This document shows positions 1-11,450 of a stretch of DNA of 64,000 nt, piece by piece; positions within the stretch are counted from its first letter, which is position 1, and each line of letters starts with the position of its first letter. The position numbers and the translations under genes were made by a program. Below the pieces are notes generated by a model. It saw only the letters and a program-made list of their open reading frames with translations, made no database searches and was not told the origin of the DNA. The stretch comes from Azolla pinnata (Eukaryota; Streptophyta; Polypodiopsida; Salviniales; Salviniaceae): the NCBI GenBank assembly GCA_037176905.1, contig JBBBWG010026112.1:1-64000 (forward strand). The letters run 5' to 3'.

Positions 1-78
1 TGCATGCATACATACATGCATGCATGCATACATACATGCATGCATGCATACATACATGCATGCATGCATACATACATC
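1..78. repeat. 20-bp tandem minisatellite of TGCATG/CATACA type
   Basis: About four tandem copies of a 20-bp unit, TGCATGCATACATACATGCA, run from the left edge of the window, so the array may begin further left. The unit contains CATGCA (RY-like) words and is partly self-complementary. It lies about 210 bp upstream of the ABC1K start codon, so it may sit in that gene's promoter. A regulatory role is inference only. Confidence 0.9.
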
Positions 79-206
79 CATGTGTGCGACGCATGTATGC
101 TATGCGTTCAATTGCATCCAAATTCGCACGTGCGTGTGAGGATGGACATGGCCCCAAAATTCGCACGTGCGAATGATGACGTGTGACATTTCAGACCTTC
201 TCTTCT

Positions 207-208
207 TC

Positions 209-239
<31 letters not shown>

Positions 240-280
240 CTTCTTCTTCTTCTTCTTCTTCTGATTCTTCTTCTTCTTCT
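207..280. repeat. (TTC)n microsatellite in ABC1K 5' leader
   Basis: A nearly pure run of CTT/TTC triplets with a few interruptions lies just before the ABC1K start. CT-rich tracts are common in plant 5' leaders. It is read through in several frames as poly-Ser or poly-Leu, which explains the spurious open frames here. Confidence 0.9.
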
Positions 281-290
281 GACGACGACG

Positions 291-3200
291 ATGCGGATTC
301 TTCCGCATCCACTGTGCTCCCATGGCGGCCTCTCCGCTCATCCGTGCCGTGGTTTCCCTGGCCCCAAGCATCGTCCATCCTCCTCCCTCTGTCGTCCTGG
401 GCCTACCTCGCACCTTCGCTCCGCCCTCTTCCCCCTCAGCGACGCTTCCTCCCACTTGCGAAGCTTGGCAGCGTTGCCTCCATTGCGAGAATTCGTGGCC
501 GGCGGAGCCGGGAATGGCGGGGGTGAGCTCTCCGACACCGTAGCTGCCGCCGCTTCTTCTCCGCTCGTTCTCGAGCTTCCCGGCAAGTTGAGAGACGAGG
601 ACTTGGAGGTGATGGGAAAGAACCTCTTTCCCGAGAATGGAAGCCTAATCCAGGAGGTTTTGCAGCGAACAAGGGATGTAGTATCAGAGATTGCAGCTGG
701 TTTACCTTTTCTCTCTGAAGATACGGTTGAAAAGGTGAAGGCTTTCGTGGACTCCTATGTGAACAATGCTAGTGATGTACGAATTCATCTCGACGAAGCA
801 TTAGCGTATGCGAATGGAATCTTGAAAAGCATGAAAGATCAGTCTGATGACATTTTGAGAATGTCTTTGCCGCTCTCGCAAAACTTATTGGTATCAGATG
901 ATATTCTGAAGATGTCTTCACCTATCACACAAACTGGGATTTTAGTCGCTACAATCATATTCGCTTATAGTCTCATTATTATTGTTTTTACTGGTGGATC
1001 GAGTACAAGTTTAGAAGGTAACGATCTTCCTCTAAGGTATGATCCAGAAGCTATTGAAGCTTATTTCCAAAAGAGGCCTAAGGAGATTTACTCAAGACTG
1101 GTACAAGTTGCATTCGAGTTCTCTAGTTCCATCATAGACCTTATTTTTGATAAGGTGAGAGGAACAGTGAAAGAAAACGAGAAGGTGCGTGCGAAAGAGC
1201 TCGTTGACTTGATCACGAAACTTGGACCAACCAGCATAAAGGTATATCCCGGTGTTTATTTTACAAAGCAATCTGTTTTGTATAGTTTTTCTTCAGCCAC
1301 CGATCATAGTTTTCTTTCTTTAAATTGTCAGGGTCTATTGTTATGGCATCTTGATGATTAGATCATCATTTTTGATGTTGAATGTACTGATTCCCATGAA
1401 ACATCAATATAGGGATTTTGGCTAGATTTTGGGCTTAACATGTGTGTTCAAGAAAATTTATTTATTGGATTTCTGACCTATGAACAATCATAAATGTATG
1501 CATTTGTATAAAGCATTTTATGTATATACGCAGTTTTTCAGGACAAGTGAACTTTTAATATTTATTACGATTAATTCCGCGTGTCCTAAATTCTTGGTAT
1601 ATTTGATGGTGGCAAGCTTATAATATTTGTATAAATGGTTCCAATTTGCTTGAAACATAAGGGGATACTCTTTTATTCTTTTTGGCAAGATCATGCCTCC
1701 TGAAATCTCTTTTCTTCAGCATTCAATTCTGATTTACCGTAAAAACTATATAATCTTAACACAACTTGTATTCATGGCCATTGGATTTTTCCTAGATTGG
1801 TCAAGCATTAAGCATTCGGCCTGATATCTTACCAGTTGCTTATATTGAGGAGCTTCAAACTTTGCAAGATCGGGTTCCCCCATTCCCCAGTGTTGAGGCT
1901 AAGAAATTGATAATAGATGGTCTGGGCAAACCAGTGGAAGAAATTTTCAGTGAATTTTCTTCAGAGCCTGTTGCTGCTGCTTCTCTTGGGCAGGTGCGTG
2001 AAAGCATGGTTAATGTGAATATATTTGTACAAAGTCCATGGAATCTGAACGCTTCACCAAGATGTGGATTTCGTATTCCTAACAAACAATACATGGAATC
2101 TGAAAGCCTAATTAATGTGTAGATATCTGTTCCAAGATCCAACCCATTGAATCAGAGAGCCTAGTTAATAGGTGCATTTGTTTTGTTCCAAGACACAATC
2201 GACTGGCTCGTGAAGCTTACTTTACATACTAAGAAAACATAAGATCTTATTGTGACCAATATGCGTGTTAGTGAATTATGTTATCATAATTTATAGCTCA
2301 AGTATTAATTTTTTTCCTACTAAAATTTCTCTTTCCTCAATGAGTTTCTATGTTCATCCCTATAGTCAGTTTCTTATGATTAATTTCATTCCCATGTTTG
2401 ATGATAAGAGGAACAGTGAGAATCTTTTGTATATTCTATCTTGTTCTGGCCATAGATTTGGCACCAACAGTTGCATATATTACTTGTATTATCGTCAGGT
2501 GTACAAAGCAAGATTGAAAGAGTCTGGAGAGACTGTTGCTGTAAAAGTGCAAAGACCAGGTGTGTTAGAAGGAATATGCAGGGATTTGTATCTATTGAGA
2601 AATGGTGCAAAGCTACTTCAAACTATTCCTAATGTTAGGTCAAATTTGGTTGCACTCCTGGATAACTGGGCATTCCGTTTCTTTGATGAGCTCGATTATG
2701 AACGGGAGGTAAAGTAACAAATTCATTTGCTTGTTTGGTCTTTGTTGTTGTTCGTTATGGCTGCTGTTTCAACTTGGCAATGAATATGATAAGAAATGAA
2801 ACAATTGGGTGGTAACTTTTGGAAGGGTATTTTACTCATGAACATTATCAACCACCAAACATCCGTGGTTGAATTTTGTTTAGGCCCTAAATTTTAGATC
2901 AAATATACAATGGATTGCTGCTCAACTAGATAGGCTAAGCCTCACCTTTTTGTTGTTGAGGACCTATGAAAACTGTTTTTGTTTTCACTGTTTCAAGGTA
3001 CCTAAAACCTGAAATTCTTTGATGAACAGGATTAGAAGTGAGAAAATGATTTTAACAAAACTGTGAAAAATGTATCGAAAGTTTATCAACATGCACCATG
3101 GCACTGAAAAATGTGTTTTTGATGACCCTGGCGAAGCAGTTTTATGTGGTCATGGGATGATATTGTCTTTTGTGTGCCATATGAGTGTATATTCACTCAT

Positions 3201-6039
3201 ATGCATATCATCCTGTGAAACAAAAATCAGTTAATGTATATATTCACTAGGATTGCTCCTGTTATCTAGGGTGAAAATGCATTGCAATTTGCGAAGAATA
3301 TGGAGTCTTTACCCAACATTCTTGTCCCTCCTGTTTATATGCAGTACACTTCACGAAAGGTTCGAACTTTTTCCTTCCAGATCATGATACAAGGTGTATT
3401 GACACATTACTCTGTATGACAAATATATCTCTTTCTGGTGCTCCTAATATAGGTGCTAACATCAGGATGGGTAGAAGGAGAGAAGCTATCTGACAGCAAG
3501 GCTGAAGACTTATTACAGCTTGTTAAAGTTGCTTTGAATTGCTATCTTATGCAATTACTTGAAAGTGGCTTTCTCCATGCCGATCCGCATCCAGGAAACC
3601 TTTTGAGAACAGAAAATGGCGCTTTATGTGTTTTAGATTATGGGCTGATGACCCAGGTAATCAAAGTCAATGCATTATATATTTGGGAAAAGTCTCATGA
3701 AAGTTTAAACTTCAGTGCAACAATTGAGTTTTTATATTTGCTAATGCTTCCAGATAACCGTGGAGCAGCGATATGCCTTCATTGACTACATCTCTCACCT
3801 GGTGAATGCTGATTATGCACTTGTTGCAGAAGATTTGGTAAAGCTGGGGTTTGTTCCACCTGATTTAGTAGATCCAGAAAAAACTGCATCTGTGGTACCA
3901 CAACTTAGCCGAGTATTTGGAGAATTGATGCAAGGTGGAGGTGCTCGGAAAGTGAATTTCCAACAGGTATTTTCTTTTATTATAATAAATTCTAAAAGAA
4001 AATTATTCAGTATCCATTTTCAGGGTAATGATCTGTGTGGATACTGCTGATGTTGTAGAAGTAATTGTTTTTTTACTGAGTTTGTAAGAAGATTTATTCT
4101 ACAACTTCTTTACCACTTATAGAATTGCATGCAAAAGATTGGCAAAGAGATACAGATACATGGGTATATTGAGGAGTGTTTACTGCGCTCATCAGATGAT
4201 CTAGCTGATTCTGCAATATAAACTGAGGAGTGTAGCATATTTCTAGATTGCATATCTCACCCCTCCCATAACCATTTCAATTGAACAAGGGACAGCCCAA
4301 ACAATTTCCCCACAGAAATGAGAAAGTCATGTCAGAACTACATTGAGATGCGTGCTCATTCTCAATCTTTTCTTTGCAAGATTCGCATTGATGTTACATT
4401 TAGTCTCATACATTCACTTTGGCCTTTTGAATATATCATTTCTTTTCTGCGTGATCTTGTGGTACCCTAAGTGGTCATTGGCCATCGTACATGCACACAT
4501 CTATATACCTCAATCTTTGTATGATTTCTAACATCTGTAAAACAAATTTATGGAGGGAGAGGCCGTAGACCTTGTCTATTGAAAGGGCGGGTTTTACTCT
4601 ATATATCTATTTACATAAAACTCCAATATACTGTGAATTCGAAAATCCTGCCTCTCCTTATAGAAGGCCACAGCCGCAAATGGATTGTTTTTATTTTGCA
4701 ACAGTGCAATCATCAGGAAATCTCGAGTATACAGTATTAAAGGCTCTTGAGGGGGTGTTTGCATACCATACCCAGTATAGGAGATAGGACTGATAAAAAG
4801 GGTGGCCCAGAGAATAGGCATACGCTAACAAACATTAATATTATGGCCCTTCAGATTACAGAAGACCTGTCAAACATCTCCAGAGATTATGTGTTCGTTC
4901 TTCCTCCTTACTTTGCCTTGATTTTACGGGCGTTTTCTGTCTTGGAAGGCATTGGCCTAGCAGCTGATCCAGACTATACCATATTGGACGATTGCTACCC
5001 TTACCTCTGTAAGAGGCTTATTACCGATGACAGGTAGATTGTGTGGACTTGATTTACACGTAATATTGGGGTAGTCTCAATGCATTAATTGTTTTTTTTG
5101 AATTTCTTTTTATCAGTCCAAGAACAAGGGCTGCATTAAAATACTTTGTGTATGCTGGGAAGGACCGCCTTGATGTTGCAAGGGCAGAAAATATAATTTC
5201 AGGATTCAAGGCCTACCAAACATTGACGGCATTGCAGTCTGGAAATGCGAATAAAGTGCAACAGCCTTCAGTGGATCTTGCTGCCAAAGAAGTTTTAACG
5301 TTGATGTTTGCTCCTAATGGGAGCTATCTTCAGGACCTACTACTAACTGAGGTATACAGCAAAGAAGTTAATTCAATCTTGACTCTATTGATAGTCAGGA
5401 AATTTCATTTGATGGTTTATAGAAGCAACTCCTCCTATATTGTATTTTTCACCTAATTTTGTTTAATTTTTTGTGCAGCTCGTACGCATTGTTGATGCAC
5501 TTTCACGTGATGCCGTGGCGGAGGTTTGGCAGTATTTTGCATCACGAACATTCATTTCACTTCCACCTGCCCTTCTGACACCAAAGTCATGGCCTATCCC
5601 CCTTCCGGGTCTTTTTCTTGGTTCAAGCAAAGTGGCAACTCTAACTGAGGAAGATCAAGAGTCTTTGGAAGCTGTAAAGAGACTCTGGGGTCTACTTGAA
5701 CCTCAGTTCATGGTCCAGAGGCCCACCAGACAAGGTACCCCCAATGACTTCAGTTTGTGCCTTTATTGTTCGTTAGGACATCCCCGAAGTGTTATAACAA
5801 TGGATATATGACCTTGCTTGTCTACAGAAATCCAGGAAACGGCAAGTGATGTGATCCCATTAATATCACAACTTTTCCCAGGCATGGTAAATACTGGCCA
5901 GAGGTTTGTATTAATGCTTCTCCAACGACAAGCTTTACGCCTGGCAGATGATCTTGATGGGAAACAATCGGTCTCTGAATGGGATAAAGACCCCTCAGCT
6001 TTTGCTCGGAAAATCAGACCCCTCATAAGTGGTTCATAG
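291..6039 (+). CDS. ABC1K (UbiB/ADCK-type) atypical protein kinase, plastid-targeted
   Basis: Ten coding exons with GT-AG borders and matching phases: 291-1241, 1796-1993, 2499-2708, 3270-3359, 3453-3656, 3754-3966, 4855-5033, 5117-5351, 5479-5734 and 5828-6039, giving about 915 residues. The ATG at 291 is the first in frame; further upstream the frame is only (CTT)n. Visible motifs: the ABC1 KxGQ signature at residues 317-320 (split across intron 1), the Ala-rich loop replacing the glycine loop (PVAAASLGQVYKARL), the VAVK lysine near 399, catalytic loop HADPHPGN at 525-532 and metal-binding LDYG near 544-547. The Ser/Arg-rich N terminus looks like a transit peptide, and residues 215-235 form one hydrophobic segment. 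Family members act in plastoglobules or envelopes on prenyl-quinone metabolism and photosynthetic acclimation. At 915 residues it is longer than most plant ABC1Ks (roughly 500-800, from memory), because of the 300-residue leader. I cannot assign the paralogue. Confidence 0.93.
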
Positions 6040-7312
6040 ATGTGCCCAAATGCTATCTACCGTAGCTTTACTTCTATGTAAAGATTTGTATTTTATACAT
6101 TTCATTCAGCTTTGTATTGTACACAGATTTATTGATCCCTCTTGGAAGGCCTCTACTCTCAGGTGGGATACTGGATACTGTAAATAGTGGCACAGTTCTA
6201 ATCAGGGACTATACCTGGCATCATCTGAGCTGGGCTTATTTATGAGGGGCATTATTTGTATATTCATTTCATTTCTTGTTCATCTGAAGAGCCACATTCT
6301 TTACAAAGAATCTCCTGTATAACATAATCATGTTATCCACAAGACTCTTCCTACTTCTGACTCATCTTCTTGTCCTTTGTTTGGCTTAATGGACAGCTGT
6401 TACTGTGTCTAGGTAAAGCCCACTGGCGCTAGCCAATGGTCGATCAGCGCTTATTACTGTCAAGTACTGATTGGCATCTCGCCAGACTGCAGGCTGCAAT
6501 GTGGATGGAAGTAACCATTCTGCCTTTTCATGTTATTCATAATGGTAGTGGTACCTCATCAATTGGGAACAAATTTCTTAACAAAAAACTGAATGCTGTG
6601 CAGAGAAATTTCCATGGTCCTATCATGAGGTAAGTGCAGCTCAGCACCCTGCTTTTCAACACACTACTGCCACAATTTTGATCCTCTAACCGAAGCAGGA
6701 AAGCTCTGTTTTCTCCGTGAGGTTTCGGTGTAAATATATACAACTGCGTTTCTCTAGGATTCCTGTTCCGCATCTCTAAAATCTGTTCTTTATTTTTGTT
6801 GCTTTTCTCCTTCAAGCATCTTCAAAATGTGATACATAGACTTGCATCTATGAAGAATGTGGCTGTTTATGAAGCACTATAATATCATCATCTTCCTCAT
6901 GATTTTAGAAACTTGACTTAATCCTACGTGTCATAGACTTGACCAACCCCTAAACTACCTGATTTGAATGCCTTAATGGCTCAGTTTCAGATAATCTTGC
7001 CTAAAGCCAATCAAAATCCTGTGCAAGTTGTGCAAGAAATATGGATTGATTTGGTAAACACGCTTTGATCTCAATATGAGGTCATTGAGGGAGAGTCGGA
7101 GAAAGTTGTTAGGAAATGCCTTAATGGCTCAATTGTGGATAGGCTTGGTTAAAGACAACCAAAATCCTAGACAAATTACTCTATTGAATGCGTTAATGTC
7201 ACCGAGTTTAATATAGGTGTGGCTAAAGCCAATCAGAATCCTATGCATGGTAGATGTAATAGACACTTGACGTGAATGCCATAAATGGGTTAGTTTTGTT
7301 GGGCTGAAAACA
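6040..7312. other. Intergenic: ABC1K 3' flank and degenerate repeats
   Basis: No gene is supported. The first few hundred bases should hold the ABC1K 3'UTR. From about 6965 to 7300 a loose repeat recurs with wording like 'gaatgccttaatggctcag ... aaagccaatcaaaatcct' at roughly 6967, 7115, 7187 and 7274. It appears to be a diverged outer part of the tandem array that follows. Confidence 0.6.
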
Positions 7313-8280
7313 ATGCTACCAATGTTAGCCATTGGCGACGATTCTCAAGCATTTCTGATCATGGGGTGTGAGAGAAAACCGGGATCATCAGACCGTAGAA
7401 AGGCCCTTGCTTCCATCGACTTGCCTCTTAACCTCTTACTTAATCCTATATTAAGAGCCAATCATCGATTAAAAAACAATGGTACCGATGTTTTAGCCAC
7501 TGGGAGTGATGTTCAACTATTTTCTGGTCATGCGGTTGAGACGGAAACCTAGAACATCGGACCTTAGAAATGCCCCTTGCTTCCGTTGACTTACCTCTTA
7601 ACTGCTTGCTTAATTCCTGTATTAAGAGCTAATCATCGGCTGAAAACAGTGCTAATGAAGTTCAGCCATTGGGCAACGATTTTCAACTATTTCCAATCAT
7701 GGAAAAAACCCAGACCATCATCATCGGACCTTACAACTGCCCCTTGCTTCCAGTGACTTTAACTCTTAACCGTTTGCTTAATCTTGTATTAAGAGCTAAT
7801 CACCGGCCAAAAAAGATGCTAATGAAGTTCATCCATTGGGCAACGTTTTCAACTATTTCCAATCATGGAAAAACGCGGACCATCATCGGACCTTAGAAAT
7901 GCCCCTTGCTTCCATTTGACTTGGCTCTTAACTGCTTGCTTAATCTTGTATTACGAGCTAATCGTCGACCCAAGACAACGCTACTAAAGTTCAGCCATTG
8001 GGCAGCGATTTTCAACTATTTCTGATCATGGAAAACAACCCGACCATCATCGGACCTTAGAAGAAATGCCCTTTGCTTCCATTGACTTACCGCTTAATTG
8101 CCTGCTTAATTCTCGTATTAAGAGCTAATCGCCGGCCGAAAAAAAACAGCACTACCGAGGTTCAGCCATGAGGCAGCGATTTTTAACTATTTCCGATCAT
8201 GGAAAAAAACTCGGACCATCACCACCGGACCTTAGAAATGCCCCTTGCTTCCATTGAACTGAACTCTTGACCGTTTTCTT
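7313..8280. repeat. Tandem array of about 167-bp units, six copies
   Basis: The anchor word CCTTGCTTCC (with small changes) recurs at about 7405, 7575, 7742, 7904, 8071 and 8243, a spacing of 170, 167, 162, 167 and 172 bp. Each unit also contains 'attaagagctaatc', 'ttcagccattgggcaacg' and 'ttcaactatttc'. Copies differ by substitutions and small indels, so the array is not newly made. It ends immediately before the PPR gene. Confidence 0.92.
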
Positions 8281-8357
8281 AATCCCGAATTAAGAGCTAA
8301 TCACCCCCTAATTTGGTACTAATTAAGAGCTAATCACCCCCTAATTTGGTACTAATT
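8281..8357. repeat. Short direct repeat of about 35 bp, two copies
   Basis: The words 'attaagagctaatcacccc' and 'ctaatttggtacta' occur twice in a row at the tail of the larger array. The repeated unit reuses the 'aagagctaatc' word of the 167-bp monomer, so it is a secondary expansion of the array's end. It lies about 60 bp upstream of the PPR start codon and probably overlaps that gene's leader. Confidence 0.88.
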
Positions 8358-8417
8358 AAGATAGAACAATTTGAGCCTTCTTTAGTTTTCCAAATTGGGG
8401 GTTCGTCTCTCTTCCTC

Positions 8418-10712
8418 ATGCTCATCAGAGCTGCAGACGAAGCAAGCATCGCCTCTCTGCTCCGATCTTCCGCTGTCGCTTCCCGCGGCCGCCTAGCTCA
8501 CCATCGCCTCGTCGCGGACCTGCACCATGGCTATGGCCCCCCCGGTACCTTCCTCTCCAACCTTCTCATCCAAATGTATGGCAAAACCAGGCGCTTGGAA
8601 GACGCGCGCTCCGTTTTCGACCACATGGATGCTCTCTCCCGGAATGTGTACACCTGGACCCTCATGATCGCTGCCTACGCACATCATCCTGGCCGTGGCA
8701 GTCGCCACAGCCGTGAAGCTCTGGAGCTTTATCAGAATATGGTCTGCCAGGGTGTACGGCCAGATAACGTCACCCATCTTTCGGTCGTAGCCGTGTGTTC
8801 GGATCCCGCCCATCTCCGAATCGGCATTCTTGTGCATCAAACCTGCCTTGCCATGCAGCAAGGAGGAGCCGAACGGCAACAGAAAACGGGTGAATCGCAG
8901 TTTGAACACTCGGATGAGGTCTTAGCGAACGCGTTTCTTCACATGTATACACAATGTGGTAGCTTGGAATATGCAAAGAATATGATTTTCGGGGATAATG
9001 GGTCTTGTGGGAGTGTGATTGCTTGGAATTCAATGATAGGAGGCTATGTCGAACATAGTCAGTTCATGAATGCCCTTATTCTGTATTACGGCATGTTGCA
9101 AGAGGTTATAATCCCAGATAAAGTCACCTTTATTGGTATACTCGGTGCATTAACTGGGTTAGCAATCCTGGCAGAAGGCAAGCAAATTCATTGTATGATT
9201 ATCAATTCTGGTTTTGATTCTGATGTGATTCTTGCAACATCTCTCATCAAGTTTTATGAAAAATGTTCATGTGTGGACAGGGCGAGGGATGTTTTTGATA
9301 GAATGCAGAAACGAGATGTTATAGTATGGAATTCAATGCTTGCAGTCTATGTGACAAATTTAAAGAGAAATCAGGCTTTTGAACTTTACCAGAATATGAA
9401 GGATGAGGGAGTAGAACCAAATGAAATTACATTTGTCACTATACTTGGGGCGTGTACTAGTTTAGAGCATTTGCTGCAAGGGAAAGTTATACATTCAGAC
9501 CTTGAGAAGTTGGGGTTTGAATCAAATGTCATTGTTGGGACTGCCCTTGTGAACATGTATGGAAAATGTGAGCAGTTAACTGATGCAAGAAAGGCATTCT
9601 ACAAGTTAAAGGAACGAAATGTTGTTTCTTGGACTGCGCTAATCGAAGTACATGCTACTCATGGAGAGGAGAGTAGAGCTCTTGAATTCTACAAAGATAT
9701 GACAGCAGATGGAGTTATACCCAATGCTGTAACAATTGTTAGCATTATCAGTGCTTGTACGAAGTTAATAGATGTTGAACAAGGTAGAGAAATACATACA
9801 AGCATTAAATATCATGGATTGGAGAAAGATGTTCTTGTAGGCATTGCTCTTGTTCAAATGTATGGTAAGTTTGGAGATGTAGAGAATGCAAGGAAAGTAT
9901 TTGATGAAATCCATCCGCAGAACATTGTGTCATGGACAGCAATGTGTACAATCTATGTGGAGCATGGCTATCCTATGGAGGCCGTTTGCTTGTATCAACA
10001 GATGTGTTGCAAAGATGTGAAACCAGACAATTACTTATTTATTAGCATTCTTGAGGCATGTTCTTGTCTAGCGTTCCTTAAGCAAGGTGAAGAGGTTCAT
10101 TCAAGGATGTCAGGTAGTGTTCTGGAATCAGATGTTGCGGTAGGAACTGCTCTCATAAACATGTATGGGAAGTGTGGAGATTTGCAGAAAGCGTGGGATG
10201 CACTTCAAAAGATCAACGATCGTAATGTTCTTTCATGGACCGCACTAATTTCAGTATATTTTCATGCAGGTTATGCAGAAGAAGCCCTTTTATTCTTCGA
10301 ACAAATGCTGAATGACAAGGTTAGGCCTGATGGAGTGACATTCCTCAGCATCTTGAGTGGATGCAGCCATGCCGGCCTTGTGGCCGAGGGTGTGTATCAT
10401 TTTCTGTCAATGAGTCGAAACCACAGGATTATCCCTACATTAGATCATCATGCCTGTATGATTGATCTTATCGGACGAGCTGGAAATTTGGAGAATGTTC
10501 TGAAGTTCATTCGTGAAATGCCATTTATACCCGATGCTGTAACGTGGTGCACACTTCTAGGGGCATGTAGACTCCATGATGATGTAGAGCATGGAAAATG
10601 GGCTGCAAAGAAAATTATGCAGCTTGACCCAGAAAGAATTACACCTTATGTTTTACTGTCGAACCTATGCGCAACAGAAAGAGGACATGAGTCTGCATAT
10701 TGTGGTGTTTGA
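8418..10712 (+). CDS. PLS-class pentatricopeptide repeat protein with truncated E domain
   Basis: One uninterrupted frame of 764 residues from ATG 8418 to 10712; the frame is open further upstream but has no earlier ATG. PPR signatures recur about every 31-36 residues along the protein (for example NVYTWTLMIAAYAHH, VIAWNSMIGGYVEH, VVSWTALIEVHATHG, NIVSWTAMCTIYVEHG, VLSWTALISVYFHAG). VxxGTALVNMYGKCG-type repeats alternate with them, the P-L-S arrangement of plant organellar RNA-binding PPRs. Near the C terminus DAVTWCTLLGACRLHDD and LDPERITPYVLLSN match the start of an E motif, but the protein stops about 15 residues later, with no E+ or DYW domain. Such proteins bind specific organelle transcripts for editing, splicing or stability. 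No clear targeting peptide is seen in the first 30 residues. Lack of introns is typical of the family. Confidence 0.93.
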   Translation: MLIRAADEASIASLLRSSAVASRGRLAHHRLVADLHHGYGPPGTFLSNLLIQMYGKTRRLEDARSVFDHMDALSRNVYTWTLMIAAYAHHPGRGSRHSREALELYQNMVCQGVRPDNVTHLSVVAVCSDPAHLRIGILVHQTCLAMQQGGAERQQKTGESQFEHSDEVLANAFLHMYTQCGSLEYAKNMIFGDNGSCGSVIAWNSMIGGYVEHSQFMNALILYYGMLQEVIIPDKVTFIGILGALTGLAILAEGKQIHCMIINSGFDSDVILATSLIKFYEKCSCVDRARDVFDRMQKRDVIVWNSMLAVYVTNLKRNQAFELYQNMKDEGVEPNEITFVTILGACTSLEHLLQGKVIHSDLEKLGFESNVIVGTALVNMYGKCEQLTDARKAFYKLKERNVVSWTALIEVHATHGEESRALEFYKDMTADGVIPNAVTIVSIISACTKLIDVEQGREIHTSIKYHGLEKDVLVGIALVQMYGKFGDVENARKVFDEIHPQNIVSWTAMCTIYVEHGYPMEAVCLYQQMCCKDVKPDNYLFISILEACSCLAFLKQGEEVHSRMSGSVLESDVAVGTALINMYGKCGDLQKAWDALQKINDRNVLSWTALISVYFHAGYAEEALLFFEQMLNDKVRPDGVTFLSILSGCSHAGLVAEGVYHFLSMSRNHRIIPTLDHHACMIDLIGRAGNLENVLKFIREMPFIPDAVTWCTLLGACRLHDDVEHGKWAAKKIMQLDPERITPYVLLSNLCATERGHESAYCGV

Positions 10713-11450
10713 CTATCAAATCGAAAGAAGGTTAGCCACAAATGCTTGGTTATACAGTTTCAAATGTTGGTTATACACTGTAGAAGAGCAGCTGCTGTCT
10801 GGATAAATTTGGCTTGAATAGTAGCTGATTTCCTGCAGCAAATGCTGGCACTTCGCGCTGATTCTTTTCTGAGAATACCTCTAACAGACTGGACTCTGAA
10901 ATGCAGAATAACCTGATACTAGCATACTCTGGCAATGTATGGCCGTGTACAGAAGGGGATTGCATTGTGTCAACTGAGATGGCGTAATAAAGCTATCTCC
11001 TGTCTATTAACAACATGATGAAGCCAATACAAGAATCACTAATGGCAACATCTGTACTGAGCTGTAGCAATCTGAGAACTGAGTAAAGAAGAGACGATGT
11101 CGCAAACATAGAAAATTCAATAACATCCTGCACCATTAAACATAAAACACTTTACACACAAAAACTAACATAAAAGATGAGAGTAGGAACACTGAAAATT
11201 CTTTTGTTGCATTGCACGGAAGTGAAAAGAAAACAGGAGTCACAAATTTGGTGCCTGCAAAATATGAAATTGAGAATGACAGAACTCAATGGAATAGTTA
11301 GTGCAACAATTCTATGAACAGTCGTCACTCTCCCTACTCATATACATTTTCATTTGCTCTTTTGACTATTTTACATTGCTGTTGCCTTCCACGATAACTA
11401 CTTTACAAATTCGAAAAAGTACCCTAATTAATATCCTACCCTGTCCAAAC
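10713..11450. other. Intergenic between convergent genes
   Basis: This interval separates the plus-strand PPR stop from the minus-strand RAD60-like stop, so both 3'UTRs should lie here. The sequence is unremarkable and AT-rich, with no repeat and no coding signal I can support. Confidence 0.6.

Noticed and set aside
183-290. Open frame upstream of ABC1K giving a poly-Leu N terminus
   Set aside because: It begins with a non-ATG codon and is produced by the (CTT)n leader repeat. The first in-frame ATG is 291.
7313-8280. CRISPR-like array
   Set aside because: Spacing is regular, but whole units, not only short repeats, are similar. It is an ordinary tandem repeat in a plant genome.
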